From NCBI GenBank assembly GCA_937958815.1, contig CALGMR010000009.1:1-64000 (forward strand): a stretch of DNA of 64,000 nt, in the 5' to 3' direction. The stretch's first letter is position 1; the number at the start of each line of letters is the position of its first letter. The notes beneath the pieces were generated by a model. It was given only the letters and a program-made list of their open reading frames with translations, did not search any database and was not told where the DNA came from. Below, one piece after another: positions 55,482 to 64,000 of the stretch. The DNA is from an uncultured Rhizobiaceae group bacterium (GTDB lineage: Bacteria > Pseudomonadota > Alphaproteobacteria > Rhizobiales > Rhizobiaceae). The translations under genes and the position numbers were made by a program.

Positions 55482-56408
55482 ATGGAATATCCCTTCATGG
55501 CCAGCCCAAATTTCAGAACCGAGTTCGACCCGCGGTACGGCGAAGCGGTTGAAATGGTCGAGGGCATCGCGCGCATGACCGTCAACAATCCATCACCATT
55601 CACATTTCATGGCACCAACACATATATTCTGGGGTCCGAAAGCCTGGCAATAATTGACCCTGGGCCAGATGACAGCGAGCATCTTCAAGCATTGCAAAAA
55701 GCGATTGCTGGCCGCCCCGTCAGCCATATAGTTGTCACCCATACCCATGTTGACCACTCCCCTTTGTCGCGACGTCTTCAGGATATTGTGGACGCACCAA
55801 TCGTTGCTGAAGGGCCGCACAGATCAGCCCGAGCGCTTAATCTGGGGGAAGTGAATGCGCTTGATGCCAGCGGAGATGACACGTTTAAGCCTGACATAAC
55901 AATCAAAGATGGTGATGTCATCGAAAGCCACGGGTGGGCTTTAACCGCGCATTTCACGCCGGGCCACACCGCCAATCACATGGCGTTTTCATTGAAGGAT
56001 ACAGATTATTTGTTTTCTGGCGATCATGTGATGGCGTGGGCCACCAGCATTGTTGCGCCGCCTGATGGGTCGATGAAAGACTACATGGCATCTCTAGAGG
56101 TTCTGCTTGCCCAACCGCAAAAAACATACTTTCCCGGCCATGGGGGGCGGTTGGAAAATGCGCACGCATTCGTTCGCGCCCTTCGCGCGCACCGCAAAAT
56201 GCGGGAGAAAGCCATTTTTGAACAGGTGAAAGCAGGCAGACAAACCATTCCAGAAATGGTTGCAGTGATTTACCGAACAACGGACAAACGTCTGCATGGT
56301 GCAGCTGGATTGTCGGTATTTGCTCAACTGGAAGAACTGGTCGCCAATGGTGCCGTAAAAACAGATGGGGCACCGTCGCTTGATGGGCGATATTATCTGG
56401 CTGACTAG
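55482..56408 (+). CDS. Metallo-beta-lactamase-fold hydrolase (LACTB2/GloB-like)
   Basis: The product has about 308 residues. The zinc motif THTHVDHS is at about residues 87-94, with further ligands in FTPGHTANHM, FSGDHVM and FPGHGG, all intact. A C-terminal winged-helix-like region (GLSVFAQLEELVANGAVK) is as in LACTB2-type proteins. It may act on RNA or thioesters; the substrate is not clear. The start is uncertain (ATG at 55482 or 55497, neither with a strong Shine-Dalgarno). It ends with a 4-base overlap to the convergent gene. Confidence 0.82.
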   Translation: MEYPFMASPNFRTEFDPRYGEAVEMVEGIARMTVNNPSPFTFHGTNTYILGSESLAIIDPGPDDSEHLQALQKAIAGRPVSHIVVTHTHVDHSPLSRRLQDIVDAPIVAEGPHRSARALNLGEVNALDASGDDTFKPDITIKDGDVIESHGWALTAHFTPGHTANHMAFSLKDTDYLFSGDHVMAWATSIVAPPDGSMKDYMASLEVLLAQPQKTYFPGHGGRLENAHAFVRALRAHRKMREKAIFEQVKAGRQTIPEMVAVIYRTTDKRLHGAAGLSVFAQLEELVANGAVKTDGAPSLDGRYYLAD

Positions 56409-57394
56409 GTGCCTTCACCCAATCCTTGAAGCGTGGTGTCCAGCTCTGACATGAAGTCGATGATGATTGAAGCATTGGCTCCAAGGTCGTGCGGTCCCCA
56501 ACGGGAACTCGACCGCATGTCCACCAGCGTGCCCTCTTCCTCTTCAATCAGTCTCACCACAACATCACTTTCGAAGCCAAACAGAAAAGACGATGCGACA
56601 GCCTCCACATAACGCTCTTGCTGAGTTTCGTCAGGCTCTTCACCCCCGCGCCCAACGGGTGAAATTTGCTGACTTTCAAAAGTGTCTGTCGAAGGCGTGA
56701 CCTGAATTCTTTGCACCGGACGGTAATTCGGCAATGTCAGACGCAACGGCAATCCATCAGCGCCTGCCGTCGGCTTTGCCACCAGACCCGAGCCCTCGTC
56801 GTCGATTGGCGCATTGCCCTGTTCTGTGTTCGTGGTGAGGATTGTCCAGTCCTTTTCAGCGATCAACTCTACAACGGCTTTGAACACGCGCGCTTCGCCT
56901 AAAGGATATCTGCGCGCAGAAATTTTTGGGTAAGCGCGAAGCTGCAAATCTCGAATCTGGTCTGTGGGATCAACAATTGCGTTCATTTCCTGAGTGCGGA
57001 GTTCCAAAACAGTGTCAAAGGAAGGAATGTCCTCAAGATCCGTCGAAATGTCGTAAAGCGGCGGCAGGAGCAGCGACTTTCCGCCAAAATAAAGGAAGGG
57101 CAACAACAACAATACGGCCACAAACATGCCCTGAGCCGCATTCAACCCTGCTTCATGCCCGCTGTTCCAGAGATCTAGGAACCCTCGGACGCCCAAAGCG
57201 AGCGCAGCCACCAATATCAGCACCCCCACTCCCAACATCCAAAAAACTGGTATGGTTTCAATATTGCCGGTTCTGTGGCCCAAAACCACGATTGCGAAAT
57301 AGGGAATTGCGAAAAACGACAGACGTTTGCACCACGCTCCGGCATCGGAGCGCGGTCTTTCCACACGCGCCAGTCTTTCATCAATCGTTGCCAT
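56405..57394 (-). CDS. DUF1499 domain membrane protein
   Basis: The 329-residue protein has three membrane segments in the first 110 residues. A soluble DUF1499 part follows (VFKAVVELIAEKDWTI, SSFLFGFESDVVVRL, MRSSSRWGPHDLGANA). An ATG three codons upstream is possible. DUF1499 proteins have no established function. It lies 40 bases behind the acyl-CoA ligase on the same strand. Confidence 0.85.
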   Translation of the reverse strand: MATIDERLARVERPRSDAGAWCKRLSFFAIPYFAIVVLGHRTGNIETIPVFWMLGVGVLILVAALALGVRGFLDLWNSGHEAGLNAAQGMFVAVLLLLPFLYFGGKSLLLPPLYDISTDLEDIPSFDTVLELRTQEMNAIVDPTDQIRDLQLRAYPKISARRYPLGEARVFKAVVELIAEKDWTILTTNTEQGNAPIDDEGSGLVAKPTAGADGLPLRLTLPNYRPVQRIQVTPSTDTFESQQISPVGRGGEEPDETQQERYVEAVASSFLFGFESDVVVRLIEEEEGTLVDMRSSSRWGPHDLGANASIIIDFMSELDTTLQGLGEGT

Positions 57395-57434
57395 TACCAG
57401 CAAATACCTTCGCGCAAACCGAACGGCTCAATTC

Positions 57435-59063
57435 TTATGCAGTCGGCAAAACATAGTCAGCAAATTGCTCACGCAGTTCCATCTTTTGAATTTTACCAGT
57501 CGCCGTGTGCGGGATTTCGTCCACAAAAGCAACGTCATCAGGCATCCACCACTTGGCAATCTTGCCCTGCATGTAGTCCAGAATATCGTTCGCCTTTGGA
57601 TCTTTTCCTTCTTTTCGCACAATTATGAGCAGAGGTCTTTCATCCCATTTGGGGTGAACAATTCCGATGACAGCTGCTTCTTGAACGTCAGGGTGCCCGA
57701 CAGCAAGGTTTTCAATATCAATGGTAGATATCCACTCACCACCCGATTTGATAACATCCTTCGCGCGGTCAGTGATCTGCATGTAACCGTTGTCGTCAAT
57801 ATGCGCCACATCGCCCGTATCAAACCAATTTTCTGCGTCGAAGTTTTCAGCGCCTGCACCGCCATAATAGGCCTTCGCCACGGCGGGCCCGCGTACCTTC
57901 AATCGACCGAACGTCTCCCCATCCCAAGGACGGTCTTCGTTCTCATCACCTGTGACTTTCATCTCCACACCAAATGGTGCGTAGCCCTGCTTTTCTTGAA
58001 TGTTGAGACGCTCTTCACCTTCAAGCGAAGCATATTCAGGTTTTAAAGACCCCAGCGTGCCAAGCGGGCTCATTTCCGTCATGCCCCAAGCGTGCACAAC
58101 TTCAACGCCATAAACATCTTGGAACTTCTGCGTCATGGCGCGCGGGCATGCTGAACCGCCAATAACCACCCGTTTCAGGTGAGGTAATTTCTTTCCAGTT
58201 TCTTCCAGATACCCCAACAGCATGAGCCATACGGTTGGAACCGCCGCTGTGAACGTCACTTTTTCTGTGTCCAGCAGCTCGTAGATTGAAGCGCCATCCA
58301 TCAAGCCGCCAGGATTAACGATTTTTGCACCCGTGAGCGGTGCCGCCATTGCGATGCCCCATGCGTTTGCATGAAACATAGGAACGACAGGCATGATGGA
58401 TTCATTGCAAGAAATGTTCAGAGCATCGGGCATGCTCGCGATCATCGCATGCAACACATTGGAACGGTGGGAATAAACGACACCTTTCGGGTCGCCCGTT
58501 GTGCCGGACGTGTAGCACATGCCAGCAGCCGTGTTTTCATCAAACTCTTTCCACTGGAAATCTCCGTCAGCCGAGGCCAACCAATCTTCGTAGCACGTCA
58601 ATTCCAGTTTGCTGTCTATCGGCATATGGTCAGCATCGGTCATAACGACGATTTTCTTGAGCGACGGCACTTTGTCTGCAATGGCTTCAACAATCGGCAT
58701 GAATGTCAGATCAACAAATATGGCTTGATCTTCGGCATGGTTCATAATCCAGGCAATCTGCTCGGGAAAAAGCCGCGGATTGAGCGTGTGATACACCCCA
58801 CCCATACCCATTGCCCCATACCAAGCTTCCATATGGCGCGCGGTGTTCCAGCCCAAGGTCGCGATCCGGTCGCCCAGTTTGAAACCTTCCCGTTCCAACA
58901 ATTGCGCGATCTTTTTTGCGCGCAGGTGGATTTCAGCATAGTTCGTTCTGACAATCGGGCCTTCAACAGAGCGTGACACGATCTCGCGTTTGCCGTGCTG
59001 CGCTGCTGCGTAATCGATGATTTTGTGGCACAGAAGCGGCCAATCTTGCATAAGTCCGAGCAT
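57435..59063 (-). CDS. Fatty acyl-CoA synthetase (AMP-forming ligase)
   Basis: The 542-residue protein starts at 59063, chosen for GGGAGGTAAT directly upstream. The AMP motif [18 protein letters not shown] is at about residue 180. [13 protein letters not shown] and the hinge region [11 protein letters not shown]...[15 protein letters not shown] follow, with the C-terminal lysine in TATGKIQK. It activates a carboxylic acid with ATP and CoA. Sequence feel is closest to medium- or long-chain FadD-type or dimethylsulfoniopropionate-type ligases; the substrate is not fixed. Confidence 0.88.
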   Translation of the reverse strand: MLGLMQDWPLLCHKIIDYAAAQHGKREIVSRSVEGPIVRTNYAEIHLRAKKIAQLLEREGFKLGDRIATLGWNTARHMEAWYGAMGMGGVYHTLNPRLFPEQIAWIMNHAEDQAIFVDLTFMPIVEAIADKVPSLKKIVVMTDADHMPIDSKLELTCYEDWLASADGDFQWKEFDENTAAGMCYTSGTTGDPKGVVYSHRSNVLHAMIASMPDALNISCNESIMPVVPMFHANAWGIAMAAPLTGAKIVNPGGLMDGASIYELLDTEKVTFTAAVPTVWLMLLGYLEETGKKLPHLKRVVIGGSACPRAMTQKFQDVYGVEVVHAWGMTEMSPLGTLGSLKPEYASLEGEERLNIQEKQGYAPFGVEMKVTGDENEDRPWDGETFGRLKVRGPAVAKAYYGGAGAENFDAENWFDTGDVAHIDDNGYMQITDRAKDVIKSGGEWISTIDIENLAVGHPDVQEAAVIGIVHPKWDERPLLIIVRKEGKDPKANDILDYMQGKIAKWWMPDDVAFVDEIPHTATGKIQKMELREQFADYVLPTA

Positions 59064-59232
59064 ATTACCTCCCAAGTATTCCAAACATTATTGGTCTATC
59101 CAGCACCATGCGTAAAGACTGTTTTATGGGCAATTTCAGTTTGTCTCGTTTAACTGTTCAATGCCCCATTGTGGCCATTGTTGGCCTTCACTTTTTTTGT
59201 TGGGAGTTGGGGCTAAGAGTATGGAGCTCCAC

Positions 59233-59679
59233 ATGGCTACAAATGTTCAATTCGATGTTTCTGAACCCCAGATTCACACAGTTTCAAAACCAGCAGGCGA
59301 AACAGATTTGGATCGTGATTTCTCGTTGGAAATTGCGGAGTTGGAAATCGTACTAGAAACCAAATGCGACACTGAACTTTCTTTTGAAGCGTCGTTGCGC
59401 AGCGCATTGGGCGCTACAGGCAACAGCTACCTCTTTCCATTTCCCGCATCCAGTTTTCACAAGCGCGCAGAACAGGTGGCGGCAATTCGGATCGATGCCT
59501 TAGACGAAGCAACTGTTGCCTATGCTTATGAAGTTACAGTGGACGGGAAACGAGAGTTTCGATTGGCAACGGCTGATGAACTGCCAAAAGAGCTTCTGGC
59601 ATTTGCAGCCAATTATGCAGCATTGATCGTCACTTTGCGCTCGCTTGTTCCGGCTAAAAACTCCAAATTGATGCATTGA
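59233..59679 (+). CDS. Hypothetical protein
   Basis: The 148-residue protein starts MATNVQFDV, with GGAG 8 bases upstream; an earlier in-frame ATG at 59221 is less likely. It has no signal peptide or membrane segment. The centre FEASLRSALGATGNSYLFPFPASSFHKRAEQVAAIRI looks like a compact alpha-beta domain. I do not recognise the family. It is divergent from the acyl-CoA ligase and precedes the aminotransferase. Confidence 0.65.
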   Translation: MATNVQFDVSEPQIHTVSKPAGETDLDRDFSLEIAELEIVLETKCDTELSFEASLRSALGATGNSYLFPFPASSFHKRAEQVAAIRIDALDEATVAYAYEVTVDGKREFRLATADELPKELLAFAANYAALIVTLRSLVPAKNSKLMH

Positions 59680-59774
59680 TGTCTAGATTCTGAACTTTGG
59701 TCTAACAGTCACTAATCAAACGTTTTTGCTTGCTTGAAGTCTCGACATGCTCCTAAGGTTTGATCACCTTATGA

Positions 59775-61181
59775 ATGGAAATTGTGACCATGACCAAACC
59801 CTTGAGCAATCTGCAAACGCGTGATTTGGATTCGGTTCTTCACCCCTATTCCCCGCTTCACAAGCTGCGCGATATTGGGCCAACCATTATGGCCAGCGGC
59901 AAGGGCGTGTTTATCACAGACACGCAAGGTAATGAGTATATTGAGGGCATGGCCGGGCTCTGGTGCACAGGGCTTGGCTTTGGTGATGAAGAAATGATCG
60001 ACGCGGCCGATCAGCAAATGCGTTCATTGCCTTACTATCATCAGTTCAGTGGACGTGGCACTGAGCCCGCAATTGAGCTTGCTGAAAAACTCAAAGAAAT
60101 CGCACCTGTTCCAATTTCGCAGGTGTTTTACACGTCCAGCGGTTCTGAAGCCAACGACACGCAAATTAAGCTCGTTTGGTACTACAACAACGCCATGGGG
60201 CGACCCGAAAAAAAGAAGATCATTTCGCGCATGAAGGCTTATCATGGCGTGACCATGATGGCGGCTTCTTTGACGGGGTTGCCTTACAATCATATGGATT
60301 TTGACCTTCCCTTCGACGGCATTCTTCATACTGATTGCCCGCATCACTATCGCTTTGGCGAAGCAGGTGAAACTGAAGCCGAATTTGTGGCGCGATTGGC
60401 ACAATCCCTGGAAGCACTTATTGAACGCGAAGGCGGCGAAACCATTGCCGCCATGATTGCGGAGCCTGTTATGGGCGCTGGTGGCGTGATCGTTCCACCA
60501 TCAGGCTATTTCGAAGCCATCCAACCCATTCTTAAAAAACACGACATTCTTTTGATTGATGATGAAGTCATCAATGGATTCGGCCGCACAGGCGAATGGT
60601 GGGGATGCCAAAGCCATGGAATGGTGCCGGACATGATTTCTGCTGCAAAACAATTGACGTCGGCCTATGCACCACTCGGCGCGGTCATGCTGCCCCAATT
60701 CATGATTGATGCGCTGGAATCCCAGTCAGAAAAGCTGGGCGTTTTTGGGCATGGCTACACCTATGGTGGTCACCCGCTTGGTTGTGCGCTTGGGGTTAAA
60801 GCCATCGAAATTTATCAACGACGCAACATTGTAGATCACGTGCGCAAACTGACACCGATCTTCGAAAAGCGCCTCGCGCAACTATCAGAACATCCGCTCG
60901 TGGGTGAGGTTCGAAATTCCGGGTTAATGGGCGGCGTGGAAATTGTCGCTGACAAAGACAGCCGCAAAAGCTTTAACCCAAAACAAGGTGTTGGCGCACA
61001 ATGTGCCGTGTTTGTTCAACAGCATGGTGCAATTCTGCGTCCAATCGGAGACACGATCGCACTATGCCCGCCTATGATCATAAACGAAGATGAACTGAAC
61101 GAATTGTTCAACCGGTTGGAAAAAGCGCTCGATGATACCGAAAACTGGGTGCGCCAAGACAAACTGAGAGAAGCTGCCTAG
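59775..61181 (+). CDS. Class III (omega) aminotransferase, PLP-dependent
   Basis: The 468-residue protein has FYTSSGSEANDTQIKLVWYYN for phosphate binding, LLIDDEVINGFGRTGEWWG for the cofactor aspartate, and the Schiff-base lysine in SAAKQLTSAYAPLGAV. Relatives transaminate putrescine, beta-alanine, taurine or similar omega-amines with pyruvate or 2-oxoglutarate. An ATG at 59790 may be the true start. Its stop overlaps the stop of the convergent PPDK-like gene by 4 bases. Confidence 0.9.
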   Translation: MEIVTMTKPLSNLQTRDLDSVLHPYSPLHKLRDIGPTIMASGKGVFITDTQGNEYIEGMAGLWCTGLGFGDEEMIDAADQQMRSLPYYHQFSGRGTEPAIELAEKLKEIAPVPISQVFYTSSGSEANDTQIKLVWYYNNAMGRPEKKKIISRMKAYHGVTMMAASLTGLPYNHMDFDLPFDGILHTDCPHHYRFGEAGETEAEFVARLAQSLEALIEREGGETIAAMIAEPVMGAGGVIVPPSGYFEAIQPILKKHDILLIDDEVINGFGRTGEWWGCQSHGMVPDMISAAKQLTSAYAPLGAVMLPQFMIDALESQSEKLGVFGHGYTYGGHPLGCALGVKAIEIYQRRNIVDHVRKLTPIFEKRLAQLSEHPLVGEVRNSGLMGGVEIVADKDSRKSFNPKQGVGAQCAVFVQQHGAILRPIGDTIALCPPMIINEDELNELFNRLEKALDDTENWVRQDKLREAA

Positions 61182-62815
61182 TTGGTGATTTCTTTCATCC
61201 ACGTCATCATTTTTAAAATATCGCCATCAGGTTCGGGCTTGTAAATGGGATGGTCACCAGCAAACACGTTTCCGGTGCCACCGTCCAGCGTGACCACGTC
61301 ACCCGCCCGCAAGACAACACCAGCGCAAGCACAGGTCTTGTTTTCCTGATTAATTTTCATGGTCATGGCCGCTGTGATGCAGGGTTTCCCCATGCCTCTG
61401 GCCACCACAGCAGCATGGCTGGTCATGCCGCCTTTGCTCGTCAAAATACCAACAGCTGCATCCATTCCTTTAATGTCGCGCGGATCAGTTTCGGGGCGCA
61501 CCAAAATCGCGGCTTCGCCCTTTTCATGTGCAGCCACAGCTTCTTGAGATGAAAACACGAGGATGCCAGCAACAGCGCCGGGCGATGCAGGTAAGCCCTT
61601 TGTGAACGGCTGCGTGCCTGCCTCAGGCACCGCTTTTGAAATCAACATTGCACTCATTGAGCTTGAATCAATTCGGTTCACAGCTTCCTGTTTGGAAATG
61701 AGTTCGCCTTCAACCATTTCGACAGCAATGCGCAAACCTGCTTTTGGATTTCGTTTTCCTGAGCGGGTTTGCAAGAGATAAAGCTGACCGGCTTCTACCG
61801 TAAATTCGATTTCCTGCATGTCTTTGAATGCTGTTTCCAGAATATCTCCAGCCTTCAAAAGACTGCTGTAGGCTTCTGGCATGGCGCTTTCCATGGAGGG
61901 ATTGTCCGAAAACGCCTGCGCACGCCCTTTGTCCGTCAGTTCCATGGGGGTGCGAATTCCTGACACAACATCTTCGCCCTGCGCCTGCAGCATGTATTCG
62001 CCATAAGGTTCGTTCAAACCCGTTGATGGATTGCGTGTGAAATACACACCTGTGCAGGAATTTTGATCACGGTTGCCGAACACCATGGACTGAACGATTG
62101 CGGCGGTTCCGCTCTCGTCGTCCAGTTCATGCATCTTGCGAAAATGTCTGGCACGGTCTGAATTCCAAGATTCAAATACTGCTTCCAGTGCCAAATCAAG
62201 CTGTTCCCATACATCTTGAGGGAATGGTCTTGCTGCATCGCGTTCAAATATGTCCAAAAATTTTGCCGTAATGGATTTCAGATCATCGACCGACAATTCA
62301 TTGTCATTTTCAAATCCATAGGTTTCGCGAAGTTCGGTGAGTTCATCTTCAAAATCATCGGGATCAAGATCGAAAACCACATGGGACATAGACTGGATAA
62401 AGCGTCGATAACTGTCCCAAGCAAAATGAGCGTCACCCGTTTCACGCTCCAGCGCAAAGACGGTTTGATCGTTCATTCCCAAATTCAAAATTGTGTCCAT
62501 CATGCCGGGCATAGAGACCGCTGCGCCGGATCGCACGGACAACAAAAGCGGGCTGCTTTCTCCCCCAAACTCCCGTTGCATTCTTTGTTCGAGATCGGCG
62601 ATTGATTGGCGAACTTCATCACGAATTTGACCCGCGATCTTTTCAACGCCTTGGGCAAATTTCATCCCCACATGCGTGTTGATGATGAAGGCTGGCGGGA
62701 CTGGCAATCCAAGAGACGCCATAGACACCAGATTGGCACCCTTCGTGCCAAGAAGTTCCACATCGGGGTCTTCGTTGACAGTCTCATTGACTGGGAAAAT
62801 GATCGTGTTCGACAC
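61178..62815 (-). CDS. Short pyruvate phosphate dikinase-like protein lacking the PEP/pyruvate barrel
   Basis: The product has 545 residues; full PPDK has about 870-890. The ATP-grasp half is complete (LLGTKGANLVSMASLGLPVPPAF, LLSVRSGAAVSMPGMMDTILNLG, QLYLLQTRSGKR), and the swivelling domain has the phospho-histidine in GGMTSHAAVVARG. It ends soon after DGGTGNVFAGD with GDILKMMTWMKEITN, where PPDK would go on to the C-terminal barrel. The start is GTG. It could phosphorylate its own histidine, but the usual acceptor site is missing. It may act with a separate partner or on another acceptor. Confidence 0.85.
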   Translation of the reverse strand: MSNTIIFPVNETVNEDPDVELLGTKGANLVSMASLGLPVPPAFIINTHVGMKFAQGVEKIAGQIRDEVRQSIADLEQRMQREFGGESSPLLLSVRSGAAVSMPGMMDTILNLGMNDQTVFALERETGDAHFAWDSYRRFIQSMSHVVFDLDPDDFEDELTELRETYGFENDNELSVDDLKSITAKFLDIFERDAARPFPQDVWEQLDLALEAVFESWNSDRARHFRKMHELDDESGTAAIVQSMVFGNRDQNSCTGVYFTRNPSTGLNEPYGEYMLQAQGEDVVSGIRTPMELTDKGRAQAFSDNPSMESAMPEAYSSLLKAGDILETAFKDMQEIEFTVEAGQLYLLQTRSGKRNPKAGLRIAVEMVEGELISKQEAVNRIDSSSMSAMLISKAVPEAGTQPFTKGLPASPGAVAGILVFSSQEAVAAHEKGEAAILVRPETDPRDIKGMDAAVGILTSKGGMTSHAAVVARGMGKPCITAAMTMKINQENKTCACAGVVLRAGDVVTLDGGTGNVFAGDHPIYKPEPDGDILKMMTWMKEITN

Positions 62816-62832
62816 TTTCGACTTTCTAAGAA

Positions 62833-64000
62833 TTAACCCGCATCGCGAAATGATTCAGCTGTTTGAAGGTCGACGGACACAAGCTGGCTTACACCGCGCT
62901 CGGCCATTGTCACACCGAACAATCTATCCATACGCGCCATCGTGATCGGGTTGTGAGTAATGATCACAAAACGTGTGTCAGTGTCGGCGCTCATCTGATC
63001 CATAAGATTGCAGAAGCGCTCCACGTTATGATCATCAAGCGGAGCATCAACCTCATCGAGAACACAGATCGGCGCGGGGTTCGTGAGGAACACCGCAAAG
63101 ATCAATGCCATTGCTGTCAACGCCTGTTCACCGCCTGAAAGCAAAGTCATCGTTTGTGGTTTTTTGCCAGGAGGGCGCGCTAGAATTTCAAGCCCGGCTT
63201 CCAGTGGATCATCAGATTCAACCAATTGAAGCTCAGCCGTACCGCCGCCAAACAAATGGGTAAACAATTTCTGGAACTGGCCGTTTACTTCGTCAAACGC
63301 TACGAGAAGGCGTTCGCGACCTTCCTTGTTGAGACTTTGAATACCGCTTCGAAGTTCTTTGATCGCTTCAATCAGATCATCGCGCTCGGAGACAAGCGTA
63401 TCGCGCTGTTCCAGAATTTCGCTTTGCTCTTCTTCAGCGCGCAAGTTCACGGCACCCAACCGTTCGCGCTCGCCTTTCAAGCGTTCCAGTTTGCGCTCTA
63501 CGCTGTCCACATCGGGAAGCTTGCTTTCATCATCAGCGCCTGTTTGTTCCAACGCCATATGAGGTTCGCATTCCAGCGCTTCGCGGATACGGGCTTCAAC
63601 ATCTTGTCGACGCTCTTTGGCCCCTGCCACGCGCTCTTCAGCACGCGCACTGGTTTGCTTGGTATCAGACAATGCATTCAAAGCACTTGTCGCCACACGA
63701 TCGGCTTCGCGCTGGTCATTCTCCATATCCGCCAAAAGGTCAGCGGCCTGTTTGCGCACGGCCTCAGCAGCGTCGATCTCATCAATCATAACGATGCGGC
63801 GTTGCTCAATATCTTGCGGCGCGGAGGCCACAGCTTCTTTTTCTCTCACCGCTTGTTGCAAGCGTTCTTTTAAAGATTTGATCTGACGGTCAGCATTTAC
63901 CGCACGGTCATTCCATGCGGTGCGTTCGCGAGAAATGGCTAAGAGACGGTCTTCGCGCAGTTTGTTTTCTCGCGCAAAACCTTCATACTCAGCACGCGTC
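62833..64000 (-). CDS. smc: Chromosome segregation protein SMC, C-terminal part
   Basis: The frame is open to the window edge, so the N-terminal half is outside. The long coiled coil in the outer part is followed by the ABC-type head: LSGGEQALTAMALIFAVF signature, VLDEVDAPLDDHNVERF Walker B with D-loop, and FVIITHNPITMARMD with the switch histidine. It ends SFRDAG. It organises chromosomes with ScpA and ScpB. It lies 17 bases upstream of the PPDK-like gene on the same strand. Confidence 0.93.
   Translation of the reverse strand, partial: TRAEYEGFARENKLREDRLLAISRERTAWNDRAVNADRQIKSLKERLQQAVREKEAVASAPQDIEQRRIVMIDEIDAAEAVRKQAADLLADMENDQREADRVATSALNALSDTKQTSARAEERVAGAKERRQDVEARIREALECEPHMALEQTGADDESKLPDVDSVERKLERLKGERERLGAVNLRAEEEQSEILEQRDTLVSERDDLIEAIKELRSGIQSLNKEGRERLLVAFDEVNGQFQKLFTHLFGGGTAELQLVESDDPLEAGLEILARPPGKKPQTMTLLSGGEQALTAMALIFAVFLTNPAPICVLDEVDAPLDDHNVERFCNLMDQMSADTDTRFVIITHNPITMARMDRLFGVTMAERGVSQLVSVDLQTAESFRDAG

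Noticed and set aside
62833-63861. smc read as a complete 342-codon gene starting at a TTG
   Set aside because: The same frame stays open to the window edge and the coiled coil continues, so the gene is partial rather than short.
63226-63873. 215-codon frame on the plus strand
   Set aside because: It is antisense to smc; the coiled-coil coding sequence gives long opposite-strand frames.

Overview
The window looks like the chromosome of an alphaproteobacterium, most likely a marine member of the Hyphomicrobiales (Rhizobiales) or a close relative. Grounds are protein families and gene order: a TctCBA tripartite carboxylate transporter with TctDE, an nrtABC-nirBD-nasA-cysG block, xdhAB, bioY with a BioR-like box, IS110/IS3 remnants, and GC content near 50 percent by eye. 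The genus cannot be fixed from the sequence alone.

Layout. (1) 1-1467: N-terminal two thirds or more of a secreted serralysin-type metalloprotease with RTX repeats, cut by the window edge. (2) 2037-7655, minus strand: a surface-sugar operon (epimerase, DegT aminotransferase, NeuD-type acyltransferase, LhgO-like oxidoreductase and a glycosyltransferase that seems to be in two pieces). (3) 7840-9541: transposon graveyard with an IS110 fragment and an IS3-family pseudogene carrying five copies of a 35-40 bp hairpin element. (4) 9897-27804: a complete-looking inner-membrane and periplasmic alginate-type exopolysaccharide locus (algD, algI, algK-like, algX/J-like, alg8, alg44, algA and a eukaryotic-type phosphomannomutase), an RTX/DUF4114 protein behind algD, and a sigma-54 activator plus hybrid sensor kinase. 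Four transcription units each begin with a sigma-54 -24/-12 element, and related palindromes lie 56-116 bp upstream. (5) 28249-34635: tctCBA, an extra periplasmic binding protein and tctDE. (6) 35195-47496: LysR regulator and a nitrate uptake and assimilation operon. (7) 47497-49385: a decayed patch with a recombinase fragment, an OsmC-like fragment, a stand-alone Lrp/AsnC ligand-binding domain and tRNA-Gln. (8) 49534-64000: housekeeping and catabolic genes: xdhAB, a SAF-domain oxidoreductase, bioY, a metallo-beta-lactamase-fold hydrolase, a DUF1499 protein, an acyl-CoA ligase, a class III aminotransferase, a shortened PPDK-like protein and the C-terminal part of SMC.

How the parts fit. In the polymer locus, PMM and AlgA would make GDP-mannose and AlgD would oxidise it to GDP-mannuronate. 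Alg8 with the c-di-GMP receptor Alg44 would polymerise and move the chain, AlgI with the AlgX/J-like protein would acetylate it, and AlgK-like Sel1 repeats would scaffold the periplasmic complex. No outer-membrane AlgE, epimerase AlgG, lyase AlgL or AlgF is present here. The adjacent NtrC-family regulator, with an intact GAFTGA loop, is the obvious candidate to drive the four sigma-54 promoters. The two most novel observations are this sigma-54/palindrome regulon and the small hairpin elements inside the IS3 pseudogene, which keep conserved flanks but have different, self-complementary stems.
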